Notes under the pieces: model-generated
Seen by the model: only the letters and a program-made list of their open reading frames with translations
The model's database searches: none
Told to the model about the DNA's origin: nothing
Part shown: piece after piece, positions 49,141-60,400 of the stretch
Position numbering within the stretch: position 1 is the first letter of the stretch
Layout of the letters: every line of letters starts with the position of its first letter
Origin: Aurantiochytrium sp. KH105
Lineage: Eukaryota > Sar > Bigyra > Thraustochytrida > Thraustochytriidae
Reading direction: 5' to 3'
DNA length: 64,000 nucleotides
Assembly (NCBI GenBank): GCA_003116975.1
Contig: BGKB01000037.1
Span: 248,001 to 312,000, forward strand
Translations under genes and position numbers: made by a program

Positions 49141-51363
49141 ATGGCGCTCACAACGCAAGAGCTCGCAGATCTGGCCGAATGTGGAGGACCGCATCGAACA
49201 ATCCTCGCCGGTGCCATTGGCGAGCTATTCCTGGCGAATCCTGCGGCCGAGATTGTAGCCGGCAAGTCTTCAGACATTGCTGCACAGTTTCCAGACATTC
49301 TTGTGAGCCGGGACGAATGGGTGCCAACTGGCGTAAGAGGTGCCGTGATCTTTGTCGTGGACCGAGAGATGGACACCTTTTTATTCCAGATATTTGATCT
49401 TGATGGCCTTGTGCTTCGTTTCCAGTTTGAGGCATATGAAGACCTCGAGTATCAGAAACTTGAACCGCACTTTCATGCCTTCGAGCTGGATGATTGCGTC
49501 GCTGGCCTCAATTTCTCAGACGAAAAGGCAGCAAAACACTTCTCCAACAAAGTTATTGGAATCTTATCAAATTCTACGACAACACAAGCAAACGAAATAA
49601 CCAATGCGAACAACATGGATATTGTATTGGAAGCAAGTGAAAGTCTTCCGACGCGTCGCCGCGGACTTGCGACCTTGTCGCGCTCGCCACCGCTCGCGAC
49701 ACAAAGTGTGGGTGAACAAAAGATGGTCTCTTGCTCATCGCCACGTCCGGCGTCGCCTCCTGTGTCCCCGCCAACACGTCCAGCGTCTTCACCATCCTCG
49801 CCGTCTTCATCGTCTTCGATACGAACATCGGTGATCTCGAGCCTTTTCACAATGCGCGCGACTGCCAAGGCGCGCAAATCAAAAAAGCACATGTCCGCAG
49901 CAAAGACCTCAAAGGACGATGATCTCATGTTTGCCCAGTATGCAAAGAGCGAAGCAAAGGCGGAGACGATGGTCTTCCAAGTGAGTCCGCTGGCGCAGGG
50001 AAAGCCGACGCCAAGACCACTTGTGGATGCGGAAAACGCCGGGCCCAAAGACATTGGCGCGGCCACAAACGTGGTACGAACAGGCCATGTAGGTGTCAAT
50101 GCAGATGGTTCTCTCGATCTTTCGGAAATTCCTGCGGAGTGGAAACATCTCTTCCGACAGGCAGGGCTTCGCAAATCTGATTTGAGCGACCCGCACGTAA
50201 AGGATCGGATCCGCGACGCCATGGCCAGCGCAGGGATTAAAACGCGCAGTCGTACAATCACGCGCACATATAGCAGAAATCTTCACGAGGATGAGCTTTG
50301 CGATGCGCCACGTCGACCGAGCATTTCTCGCAAGTTCATGGCGGAGCAGATCCGTCTCCAACAGCAACGCGAGCAAGTCCACCTTGCCGAAGAAAAATCC
50401 AGTGATGCCGAAACAATTGCGCATCAGGCAGCTCGCGCCACAATTTCGAATGCAGTGCTCAAAGAGGAAGAACGCGAAAGTCTGCAGCCATTGAAGAAAG
50501 GAGCGGGTGCCGCCGCCGCCGCCGCCGCCGCCGCCGCCTCACGAAGGTCAAGAAAGGCATCGCGCGGCGCTTCACAGAAAAGATCGCCCAAGAATAGAGA
50601 CGTGGACAGATCGGTGACTGAGTCAAAAACAGACAGTGTAGAAGGTGATACTTTGAACCTTTCTGACGAGACTGTGACCGAGATTCTCGTATGCAAGCCG
50701 GCAACGCCAACAAGAGCGTCGCATCTTGCTGTCTTGCGTGAGATCGAAGACCGTCGCGGACGAAGGCGCGGTAGCAAAGCAGCAAAGGAGAAAGAGAAAG
50801 AGAAAGCGAAAAAGAAGGCAAAAGGGAGAGAGATGGAAGCAAAAATAAAGGAGAAGGAACAAGCGGCTCGCACGCAAAAGAGTGCGAGTCCGAGAACTAT
50901 TACGAAAGCCAAGGCGCAGCAGTCAAGCCCTGAAAGCGCTGCAGACGAGCACGAGCAACAGCGGCGCGAAGCAAAAAAGTCGCAGAGATCAAGCACAAAA
51001 GAGCCTGGCAACACCAAGGAGCCAAAGCCGATGGCAGGCTTTTTGGGCGCAATTTCACAAGGCGACTTCAAGCTGCGCAAAGTTTCCGTCAATGAAAAGG
51101 ACGAGGCCGAGAAGAAAAAGAAAGAACGCGAGGATCGTCGTCCTGCGTTTCTTCGTGAGATCGAGACGGGTGTGGTGAGTCTCCGCCGACTTAGCGAAGT
51201 GGAGGCTCTTCCTGAGCTCGACGACAAGAGCAGTGGGGTTCAAGACTCACTCCTTAGTATTCTCAAGACCTGCGTGCTGGAACGTCGAGACCACGTACGG
51301 CAAGACGAAGCCGATGCCACAAGTGTGAATGGAGACGAGTGGTCGGATGATGGCTGGGATTGA
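49141..51363 (+). CDS. WASP-family actin nucleation-promoting factor (WH1-GBD-WH2-WH2-C-A)
   Basis: A single exon of 740 residues. A WH1/EVH1 domain occupies ~15-140 (V-V-D-R-E ... F-Q-I-F-D-L-D-G ... F-H-A-F-E-L-D-D-C-V-A-G-L-N-F). A CRIB/GBD follows at ~305-352 (G-H-V-G at 315-318, then L-D-L-S-E-I-P-A-E-W-K-H-L-F), the WASP site for Rho GTPases and autoinhibition. The C-terminus has two WH2 actin-binding motifs (634-648 F-L-G-A-I-S-Q-G; 670-684 F-L-R-E-I-E-T-G), an amphipathic connector (702-719) and an acidic end with W734 and W739 (D-E-W-S-D-D-G-W-D) for Arp2/3. It should drive branched actin at membranes. Unlike animal N-WASP, there is no long polyproline segment between GBD and WH2; a short Pro/Ser stretch sits before the GBD and a K/E/Ala-rich linker with poly-Ala after it. 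Confidence 0.92.
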   Translation: MALTTQELADLAECGGPHRTILAGAIGELFLANPAAEIVAGKSSDIAAQFPDILVSRDEWVPTGVRGAVIFVVDREMDTFLFQIFDLDGLVLRFQFEAYEDLEYQKLEPHFHAFELDDCVAGLNFSDEKAAKHFSNKVIGILSNSTTTQANEITNANNMDIVLEASESLPTRRRGLATLSRSPPLATQSVGEQKMVSCSSPRPASPPVSPPTRPASSPSSPSSSSSIRTSVISSLFTMRATAKARKSKKHMSAAKTSKDDDLMFAQYAKSEAKAETMVFQVSPLAQGKPTPRPLVDAENAGPKDIGAATNVVRTGHVGVNADGSLDLSEIPAEWKHLFRQAGLRKSDLSDPHVKDRIRDAMASAGIKTRSRTITRTYSRNLHEDELCDAPRRPSISRKFMAEQIRLQQQREQVHLAEEKSSDAETIAHQAARATISNAVLKEEERESLQPLKKGAGAAAAAAAAAASRRSRKASRGASQKRSPKNRDVDRSVTESKTDSVEGDTLNLSDETVTEILVCKPATPTRASHLAVLREIEDRRGRRRGSKAAKEKEKEKAKKKAKGREMEAKIKEKEQAARTQKSASPRTITKAKAQQSSPESAADEHEQQRREAKKSQRSSTKEPGNTKEPKPMAGFLGAISQGDFKLRKVSVNEKDEAEKKKKEREDRRPAFLREIETGVVSLRRLSEVEALPELDDKSSGVQDSLLSILKTCVLERRDHVRQDEADATSVNGDEWSDDGWD
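50509..50540 (+). repeat. (GCC)n encoding poly-Ala in the WASP gene
   Basis: About ten GCC codons in a row, in the linker between GBD and the WH2 motifs. Confidence 0.9.
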
Positions 51364-51583
51364 GCAGTAAAGTTCAGGCAGCATTTTGTCAATGCTGTCT
51401 TGGACGTAAAATTGTTAAGAGATATATTAGAACGTGCTGTTGGCGTGTCAGATCGCTGGAAAGGGCGGCGCGCAAAGGAGGAAGGAGGATTGCCCTTCGA
51501 CGATCGATGTAATTGAAAACCCTTTTTCTTTCATTCTCTTGAATGTGCGCACTTGGACGGGTGTCATTTCTTCGACTGGTCGC

Positions 51584-52978
51584 TTATTCGACAACCGCGA
51601 GCGAGGGAACGGCAAAGGCGGAGGAAGTCCCGGCCGTATGCGCACCAACGGCACAGACACGACGAATGGCTTCGACAACCTTGTACGGCCCCCGACCCGC
51701 GAATCGCTCGCAAAGGGCCTCGAGCGTGGCAGAGTACTTGATCGAGTAGTCTGACCAAGCGCCGTCTTCCGTGCATGCGTTTTTGTACGCAGAGTTGGCA
51801 GCACGATGGCACTCGTACTCTTGGGGAGACTCTTCACCACGCGCCGTCAGGACGGCATCAATGTGACGCGGGTCGTCAAGAAGTTCTGCAGCAAGCTGTG
51901 CAAAGGTGGCGTCAACGGCACGGCGATGTTCGACCTCGGCCTGGAGTTGGACGGCATTCTCTTGGGTGGGTTCGCTCGCATACATGTAGAATTTGGAAAC
52001 AAGGGCGACATCGCGTGAGTCGACCTGTGAGTCGCGAGCAGCTGCAGAAATGCGCGGCAATTCACGAACAGAGCTCCCGTCCGACGCGGGAGCGCCGAGG
52101 AACTCGTCAATGGCGTCCTTGGACATGGTGGCGAGATCGCCGAAATCGAGGACGTGGCTTTTGGTGGTGGCATTTTGAACACGCGCGAATTGCTCCTCGA
52201 GCGTTTCGTCCTGACCGGGGCGCTCGGCGTCCGTGTCTTCCATCCAGTGAACGCTAAATTCGTCGCCAAGGCAGGTGTGAAGGTGCTTGCCGTTGACGAG
52301 ATCACCGGCAGGGGGGCAGTAGGTTGCAAACGATGACTCGTGGGCGTTTGCAGCCGTGACGGCCCAGACGTTGAGATGCGTGGGCAGCTTGCGGAACATG
52401 CTGCCGGATTCGCAGGCTTCCATGTAGAAGACAAGATTGCGAAACATTTTCTTGTCATGCATGCGTTGGATGGAGCGCATGAGCTGGCGCGCATGGAGCT
52501 CGCCGCGCGGGAAAGCGACAAGGTTTGGAGCACCGTGGTCGACGAAGTTGATAAAGACGTCGTCCTCGGCGGTGGACTTGAGCACTGGTCCGCCCTCGGT
52601 TTCATCTTCGTTGCCCTCAATGACGTTGAGAAACATGGTCGGCGTGACTTGATACTTGGTGTAGTCCTTCTTGCAGTCCTTGTAAACGTCAATCGCCTGG
52701 GCGCTGTCCTGGTCGTTGGGACGATTGAATAGCTGGCCAGGAAAGGGGTTCATGCGGCTGTCGGCAACATCGTCGTACATCATGGTGATGATGTGATCGT
52801 CGGGAATGCCGCGCTCGCGGAGAGAATGGTACGCGTGGCACACATCGGCGTGATGCCGGTAATTGAAATACCCGCGCGATCCGCACACCAGAATCGCCCA
52901 GCGATCAGCGTGAGTGCGTTCAACCAGAGCCGCCAACGCGGTCGCTAGGAGCGCCTGCACAACGTTGAGCTTGACCAT
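51584..52978 (-). CDS. Legumain-type (C13) asparaginyl endopeptidase
   Basis: A single exon of 464 residues. A signal peptide (L-L-A-T-A-L-A-A-L-V, cleavage ~24) precedes the mature W-A-I-L-V-C-G-S-R-G-Y-F-N-Y-R-H start. The catalytic pair is intact: His148 in N-F-V-D-H-G-A-P and Cys189 in Y-M-E-A-C-E-S-G-S-M, the same numbers as in human legumain as I recall. D-D-V in M-M-Y-D-D-V and the G-S-M-F segment are typical. It cleaves after Asn in lysosome/vacuole-like compartments and needs acid activation. The C-terminal ~130 residues, with four or more Cys, match the legumain stabilisation/prodomain. No membrane anchor is visible, which argues against a GPI8 transamidase subunit. Convergent with the WASP gene. 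Confidence 0.95.
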   Translation of the reverse strand: MVKLNVVQALLATALAALVERTHADRWAILVCGSRGYFNYRHHADVCHAYHSLRERGIPDDHIITMMYDDVADSRMNPFPGQLFNRPNDQDSAQAIDVYKDCKKDYTKYQVTPTMFLNVIEGNEDETEGGPVLKSTAEDDVFINFVDHGAPNLVAFPRGELHARQLMRSIQRMHDKKMFRNLVFYMEACESGSMFRKLPTHLNVWAVTAANAHESSFATYCPPAGDLVNGKHLHTCLGDEFSVHWMEDTDAERPGQDETLEEQFARVQNATTKSHVLDFGDLATMSKDAIDEFLGAPASDGSSVRELPRISAAARDSQVDSRDVALVSKFYMYASEPTQENAVQLQAEVEHRRAVDATFAQLAAELLDDPRHIDAVLTARGEESPQEYECHRAANSAYKNACTEDGAWSDYSIKYSATLEALCERFAGRGPYKVVEAIRRVCAVGAHTAGTSSAFAVPSLAVVE

Positions 52979-55017
52979 CTTCGCTTCCGTTGGATATTCT
53001 TCTTTGAAGAATGCAATGCCTGCGAAGGAGCCGTCGACGAGGGTCGGCTGCGGGTGCCGCCCGACTCCTGTCGCGACGTTCCCCTCGCTCGCTCACCCGA
53101 TCGCTCGCTCGCTCGCCCGCTCGCTCACCCACTCGCTGGTAGCTCGTCTTTGTGTTGCAAGATTGGGCGCCTCCGATCTCCGATCCACTCGGAAACTTCA
53201 TCATCATCTTCTTCTTCACGTAGTGCTACTGGGCCTAGTAATTTCTACTAGAAGGCTTCAAAACCCTCAAAATCCTCGCATGGTACTATGCTCGTGCCTG
53301 CGACGATCTCTACAATGAACAACCTTGTTGCTCAGGTGTGATGCGTTTCCCCGGTTCACATGCACGCAAACTGAGCTCGAGAATGAGCGTACTGCCATAC
53401 TTTACGCTAGAACCGCTTGGGTTACTTTCAGTTCTTGAGACGAGTGAAAGTCTCGCCACCTTTAAGGTTCGTCTCGAAGATCTAGATGCCACATGCTTGG
53501 AGCGCTCTACAACTTACTGTCATGTTGCATGAAATGGACCAAGGCAGCGGGCGTTAAGATGGGGTGGTCGTCGGCTCGGCAACACTACAAGAGACTTTCC
53601 GTGCGTGCCATTTGATCGCACCACTTTTGAGGCGGCCATGTCGTTTCCATTTTCCATTTGTGATGTATCAAAGCGCTGCGAGCTCTTCCGTGCGTTAGTT
53701 GACTTTGGCATCACCATTGTCTTGAACTTCAAGGGGATCGAAAAGATTATTTTTCGATATGTTCACGGTGCAAAATGGCAAAAGATCAGGAAAGCTTGCG
53801 TCCGAACTGCTTGCCTTCGGGTTCGACGATTGCCGATATTCAGATTCTCTCCTTAGCCTTCATGCACCGCGTTGTCCTCTGATGGATGACGACCTGCATC
53901 ACCAGATGTGCATTGCAATCCCAATGCCGCATGCGCCGCTGGATAGCAATCATATTCAAGAACGGCGGCCATGACGATCATGGGTCCATGATCAACATAA
54001 ATGCATTAGCGTGCACCGAACATTTTCGCAACAAGCTATGCTTCACATGCCAATATGCATTGAATTTCCACTCGATGATAAGTGGCAAACATTGAGTCTC
54101 GATCCCGGCACCAGCATATTCACACAAAATTCCGAAGGCAGGAGCACATTATCGATAGCACCTTGGTGGTCATGGGCAGGTCACTCTGGACTCGCGACTG
54201 AGGCCGAGTGCGCCTCTTTTTGCACTATTTTGATATCTTTCATTTCATTTTGGAGAGTACGAGGGGCACAAGCAGTTTCGAAAGAACAACACTTCTCGAA
54301 GGAGAACACTGACAGCAGCGAGGGACGAAAGCAGGTTCGAGAGAACGAAGGTTCCCAGATGAGAACGCCGCGCGCTTGAGCAACGAACGTGTGCAAACGT
54401 CGTGTTTCTGCTCGCAACTTTGCTCAAATGAGATGGTTTACGTTTACAGCATTCCATTCATGATTGTTGCTGTTGATTTTAAAGTAAAAAGCGCTATGCA
54501 TGGACACCATCAACAAATGGGATGGCTAGGTCTGGAAACTCTCGTCATATCTCTCGCCTTCACAATGCAAAAAAGAAAAGAAAGAAAACGTTTGACATTA
54601 ATCATTCGAATGTTTGGAGCTGAGATGATTTGCATGATGATCTCGACAATTTTTTGGAAAAAAGGCTGCTGAGGTCACACGATTGCGCAACGCGCATCGA
54701 CTCAAACGGACATAGAGAAGAAAAGGCTGGAGTCACTGGGATGCCCAGGCTTCCTCGTGGTTTTTGGAATTTTTACAAGCAGTCCAGCCATGCGTGCAGG
54801 GCCATTCCCATAAAAAGAAAAGAAATTATGCCTAGGTGGCAGTCTGGAAAGAAAAGATAAAACACAACTCTCGCGCTCTACATCAAAGACGAAAGGAATG
54901 TGATTGCGAGCCAAAGCAGAAGAAAAACTTTTTTTGTTCACTTTTGTCCCTTTTGCTGGAGCTGCGAAGGGTGCTTTCCCTGTCCGAGTCAGCCAATGAG
55001 CAGGTCAGCCTGGCAGC

Positions 55018-55043
55018 CTCTCTCTCTCTCTCTCTCTCTCTCT
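55018..55043 (+). repeat. Dinucleotide repeat (CT)13
   Basis: Uninterrupted CT run, 21 bp before the perfect hairpin at 55065. Confidence 0.93.
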
Positions 55044-55064
55044 GCCCCTCTTTTCAGCCATAAA

Positions 55065-55113
55065 TCAGGGACGGCATAGGAATCATCTGCAGGTGCGGCT
55101 TTGCCGTCCCTGA
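55065..55113. other. Perfect 12-bp inverted repeat (hairpin)
   Basis: TCAGGGACGGCA (55065-55076) and its exact reverse complement TGCCGTCCCTGA (55102-55113), with a 25-nt loop. It lies outside any gene. It could be an RNA stem, a processing signal, or a paired binding site. Confidence 0.75.
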
Positions 55114-56241
55114 ATCCCCAGTGAGCTGTCCTCATTCAAGCAAGGTCTAGCCCAGTGCGTGCGTTCAGCCGGTACCCACTCTCTCTAATCTTCACAAGCT
55201 CCCCATTGCTAACCGAGAAGCGGCCGCAAAGTCAGACGTCTTGCAGCAGTGCTCTCCACTTTCTACTCCTTTTCTTCGTGCTTGCGCGCGCGTAAATGCG
55301 CAGTTGCGTGCGTGCAGTCGTTGAAGACGAGGCTGGAGCGTTCAATAGCCCGTCTCTGCGGCCCTGGATGCTGCGCTTCGCTAGATAGCTTTTGCCTCGT
55401 TTTTTTTGCGACGAGATTTTTTCTCGTTCGCGCGCAATCTCGAACTGTCAATCTCGGTGGATCTTGTCCTCGATGGCTGGAGCGTTTTCATGTCGCGCTC
55501 CATTTCTCCACCCTCTCCATCTGCAGCTGCATGCCGCGCGTCTTCCTCGCAGCCTGCATCCACTCCATCCCGTCCAGGCCTCCCCCCTGCAGCAAGCTAG
55601 CTAGATCTCTGGAACCGACTCAATCGCAATAGCGGGTTCCCTCGAGTTGCCTTTCCTCTTCGTCCCTTCTTCTCGTCTATCTGCGGCGCCGAAGTTCTTT
55701 CCTGAACTCCACTCGCAGCAGCTGCAGCAGCAGCAACTAACCCTGGCTCCACTCAGGAGCTGCTCTTGCGTTGCGCGTGATCTCGCTCGTCGCTGCCGGC
55801 CCTGCCCTGCCCGGACCGGACCCCGCCTTTCGCGCAACGCTCCAGGCCGCACTCGTTCTGCCAGGGCTTCCTGTGTTATTTGCTGCTGCTGTTAGGCCCA
55901 CTACTACTGGCTGATACAACCCACCAGCAGCAGGAGGACGACGTAGCGTGTATAATAAAGAGTTCGACGCTGTACGTATAACCAACTTCCGCGGGGCCCG
56001 ATCACTTGCCGCGTCGAGGGGCGTTGCCGTTGGCCCATGAGGGAGCGAGGGAGGGAAGAAGGCGAGGTGGGTCATTAGAGGTCGCGGGCGCAGGAGTGGT
56101 TCAGGACGCGCCGCTCAGCGGCCGCGCGGTGAGGCGCCCTCGTCGCCGCACTCTGTCGCGCATGCATTGCGAGCCTCGCTTTCTGATTGATTGCCGCAGC
56201 GGGTTGTGAATAAGCCTAAGCCTACACTGGCGGCATGATGG

Positions 56242-56249
56242 TATAAATA
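56242..56249 (+). promoter_or_regulatory. Isolated TATA box TATAAATA
   Basis: A textbook TATA element in GC-rich DNA with no gene recognised within 1 kb downstream. It may be chance or mark an unrecognised transcript. Confidence 0.3.
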
Positions 56250-56430
56250 GGCCAAGGCCCTATACTGTAGTGGAGTAGCGAAGATTGAAAGATCGGCCAA
56301 GATGGCGGGCGATCTCGCCGTAGTTCACGTTCGCTCGCCGTACCTTCGCTCGCGTGCGCACCTCCTTCCTCGCGCCCGTGCCTCGCGCGGCTCCGGAGCG
56401 GCGGGGTCTCTGCAGTTGCCAGCGTCGCAG

Positions 56431-56457
56431 CGCATCGCATCGCATCGCATCGCATCG
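56431..56457 (+). repeat. Pentanucleotide repeat (CGCAT)5
   Basis: Five CGCAT units. The reverse-complement motif GATGC recurs at 57442-57465. Confidence 0.88.
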
Positions 56458-57441
56458 TGCCGAGGGGAAAAAACCTAAGAAACAAACGCGCGCGGCAGCG
56501 AGGACGAGGCGCCCTCCTCTACCCGTTCCTCGCAAGCGTGCGGCGCAGGAGCCGGGGCAAGGATGGCGGGCCGGCACAGGAGCCGATCTGCGGGAGCAAG
56601 CTGCGGGATATGTCGGGAGCCCTCCCTCCTTCCCTTACCCACACCGCCCACACACTTGCGGAAGAAGTGCCCGGCGAGGGGACCAACCGACTCGATTGAC
56701 TCTGTGAAGCTCACTGGAGAAGCCGATCTGCCTTCGTCGCTCGTCGGAGCGACGTGGCTGTGGGCGCTGTTGGACCGGACCTGCGCAGGCAGCAGCCTCA
56801 CAGTGAGTCAGGGGCAGGAGCGGCAACACAACCTACGGCGCGGAGGGAAGTCCTCCGCGTCCGCCCCCGAGCCAGCCTCGACGCTCTGTCGGAGGACACC
56901 CTGCCGTGCTAGGCTCCGTCTGGCTCGGCGCCCGTCGTGCCAACCGCGCCAGCCGCAGTGGTCGCTGCCGTCAGTGCGTGAGTGCGACCGACCGACTGGA
57001 GCGAACCAACCAAAGTGCGAGCCGAAACAATATGGCGGTCCCTTTTCCATCGCCATCTTTTTTTTCCCCTTGTGTCTCCCTTTCAAAGTAGAGACTTTCT
57101 TTTATTTTATTTTTCTCTATTTTTTACAAAGGCGCGGCGAGATCATCGATCATGGCCAAGTTTGGCTTGCTTGCGAAGATCGAGCGGACTGCTCCGAACG
57201 TCGAGCCGGACGCCAGAGAGGCGCGTGACGGAGCGCGCGTGGTGCATCGGATCGTCTGCTGCACCGCTTCTCTACGTTCGAGTCTTCTTGAAAAATCAGT
57301 TTTGGGCAGCGAGATCGATCGGCGAGCACATTTGGAAGGGATTTCTCAAATAGGGCAGTAAGTACTAGTACGTCCCGGGGTTATTTGACTTGCTAGTCGC
57401 CTAATGAGGCAGACATACACAGCAGGAAAGCGCGGCGACGT

Positions 57442-57465
57442 GATGCGATGCGATGCGATGCGATG
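57442..57465 (+). repeat. Pentanucleotide repeat (GATGC)n
   Basis: About five GATGC units, reverse complement of the CGCAT repeat 1 kb to the left, so the two could pair as an inverted repeat. Confidence 0.85.
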
Positions 57466-60400
57466 AGAGACTCGAGATGGTCGATGTCAAACGCCGCACG
57501 CCATGCGCGGTCGCGTCGTGAAGCGTGAGTTTGCTCGCCATCTTGCGCCTCTTTCTCTCTCCATTCTCGGCCAGGATGGTCTGAATTCGAGCAGAGCGCG
57601 TCTCGCAGTCCACGCCCTTCTCGCGATCCTGGCGCGTGCGTGCGTAAGTGTATGCAAGCACGGATAGATAGCATAGTATACGAGCGTGCGTCGCAATCGG
57701 TTCATCCCGGGCGGGGAGCCTCCGCCTCGCAGCCAGGTGCAGCTCGAAAACGCTCCGGGCGCTCGATTGCAGTCACCACTCGCGCGTCTCCGCGACGGAC
57801 GGCCGCGCCTCGACCTGAGAGGCAATCTTTGCCGAAGCTCTCCGCGCTCGCCTACAGCTGCAGCTGCTGCAGCAGCATGGTGCGGCTGCATTTGGCATCC
57901 CAGGAATGCACGCGCGCATCGATCGGCACGTCTCAGCGCGCGGAGCTGCAGCGCTTGCTGTTACATCTCGACCTCGACTCGTTCATGCCCTCGGCGGATG
58001 CACGTGCATCATGATGGCAGTCATGCCGTCTTCGCCAGAGCCAAGAGTGCCGCCCGCGCACCACACCGGCAGCGCCGCAGTGGCGGTCGCATCGGTCGAC
58101 GCGGCCGCAGCGCGTGCCGCTCTTCGGGAGGCGAGTGAATTCGCACGAGTGGTTTAGCTGCTGCAGCTGCAGCTGCTGCTACAGCCAACAATTCCTTGTA
58201 GGAGGGCGGTTGCGCGACCGCGTTGCTCCTGCCGCGTTGGAATGCATGATGATGGTAATGATGATCAGTACGATACCCAGGCAAGCTATGCAGGCATGCA
58301 GGCGAGCAGGTAGTCTGGTTGGCGAAGTGGCTCTCTGACGGCATGGCAAATGACATGTCTTGCTTCTTCTAACCCGGCTGCGCAAAGCTGTCTTTACCTA
58401 CCGCCGCCCTCAAGATCATTCGCGCGCGAGACGGCAAGACCAACTTGCCAACTCTAGCGGCTGGCGCGCGGCTCGCAAAAGTCAGGGTCCTGCACGGGCG
58501 CGTGAACTGAGCCGCGGCAGAGACGCGCACCGCCTAAAAGCCAATAAAGCCACGAAGCCAAGGAAAGCAATGAATGATGGAGAGAAAGTAGGGCAGCCGT
58601 GTCTTCACCGCCGCACCGCGCCGCGCCGCGTCGAATAAAAGAAGGAAAGAAAGAAGGAAAGAAAAAAAGGAAGAAAGAAAGACCCGCACCGACAAGCAAG
58701 AGAACGAAAAGAACGGCTAAAAACTTTGAAACTTTGAAAAAAAATGATAAATAAAAAACTTTCACCATAAAAGTATTTTCTTTTTCCTTTACTCTGGCGT
58801 TCTGTTCTTTTCCGGCCTCTCTGCTCCGCGCTGCCTCGGCTCGGCTCAGCAACTCGCGGTTCGCATCGAGCGCGTGCCGCACGTGCTACGGAGCCGCGCC
58901 GCCGCACCCGCGCCAGGACGCCGCGTGCGTGCAGGACTGCGGCCAGCCGCCGAACCGAGGCAAACGAAGCCGACCCGAGCCGAGCCAGGCCGAGCCAAGC
59001 CAAGCCGAGGCGAGACACGCAGCACCGTCGCGGCGCCGCGCAAAGACAAGGTGGGACGCGGGGTCGGTCAGTCGCGGAGCCGCGCAGGAAGGAAAGAACG
59101 AAGGCGGGAAGAAAAGACTCGGAAGGAAGGAGAGAGACGAGAATTTGAATTCGAATTTTCAAGAAGAAGAAAACCAAAAAAACAGCAAGAAAGCAAGCAA
59201 GAGAGCAAGAAAATATAGCAAGCAGGCGGGCAAGCGAGCTTTCCCGCGCTCGTCTCGGCTCGACTCGACTCGCTCCGCCCTCGATTCCTCTCTGTGCGCG
59301 GGCCCGACTGCAGCTCGAGCCTGCCGGCCACCACCGCGCCGAGCCTTGAGCGCGCGTGTCGACCACGGCGGCGCGCGAAAGAGGCGAGTGAGCGAGCGGG
59401 CACGTGCCGCCTCGCCGCCGTGCACCGACTCCGACTCGGTCGCAGGGTGCGGTCCCACCCGCCAGGCCGTTACTTTCCGCCGCCGCGCCCGACGCCGCCG
59501 CGCCCCGCGGGTTGCATCCCCGGTAGACAGACAGCCAGGCGGGTCGCCAGGCCCGCGAGCACCTTCCGCAAGCAGCGCGGGCGGCCGCGGAGGCCGCCGA
59601 GGGTGGCCAGAATCTGCTTCTTCTACGATTTCGAAAAGTAGCAGCCATGGCAGCTAGCTGGCAGGCGAAGGGGCTCGGAGACCGTTGGGTGCACATTGTG
59701 CTACGCCAGCCAGGTGCGCACGTCCGTTGTGCACCGACCGCAAGCGAGCGGCCACTGGAGACCTAGCTAGCTCCTCCCGCGACCATGCTGCATGCTGCGC
59801 TGCCGCCGCTTCCCTTCCGCAGCTGCCGCGAATGCTCGAGGAGGACGGACGCGAGCGAGCGAGCGAGCGAGCTCTTGGAGAGTGCGGAGCTTGGGCGGTG
59901 CTGCTCTCTCTTCTTGTGAGAAATAAAGGAGGAACGGCGTAACCGTTTCGAGACGTCGAGAGGTAGAGAGGCCGTGAGCGAAAAGCAAGCAAGGAAGGAG
60001 GGAAGCCTTAGGAAGGCAGCTCCCTTCGTTCAGGCGGCAGCGGGACGCTGACGCAGCAGGAGACGGCTGCATCGAGAAGATTGGAGTTCAAGCTGGCCTT
60101 CCGCAAGCCCGCCAGCCGGGAGGAGAGCTACAAACGGTCGCCTGCATGCCTGCAAGCCAGCTGCCAGGTGCACGCCTTGCGCTAGGCAGCCACACTGACA
60201 GCTTGCACCGGTCGCTGTCTCATCGCTTGCAGGGATCTCTCTCTACCTCAGCTAAGACGGACGGACGATCGGAGCGGAGCACCTTGGCCTTCCGTCCACC
60301 GATGCAGTGCTATACGCGCTTAAAAGGGGAACAACTTTATGCAGTAAATTCTATTCTTTTGCGATCATTCTCGCGTCGCTTTCGTTCTTTCGCTCGCGCG

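Noticed and set aside
51584-52978. GPI8 (GPI transamidase) assignment for the C13 protease
   Set aside because: GPI8 has a C-terminal membrane helix and no legumain-type C-terminal prodomain; this protein shows the opposite.
53338-54095. Several 60-85-codon frames in the AT-richer region, possible degraded gene
   Set aside because: No recognisable motif, and joining frames would need unsupported frameshifts.
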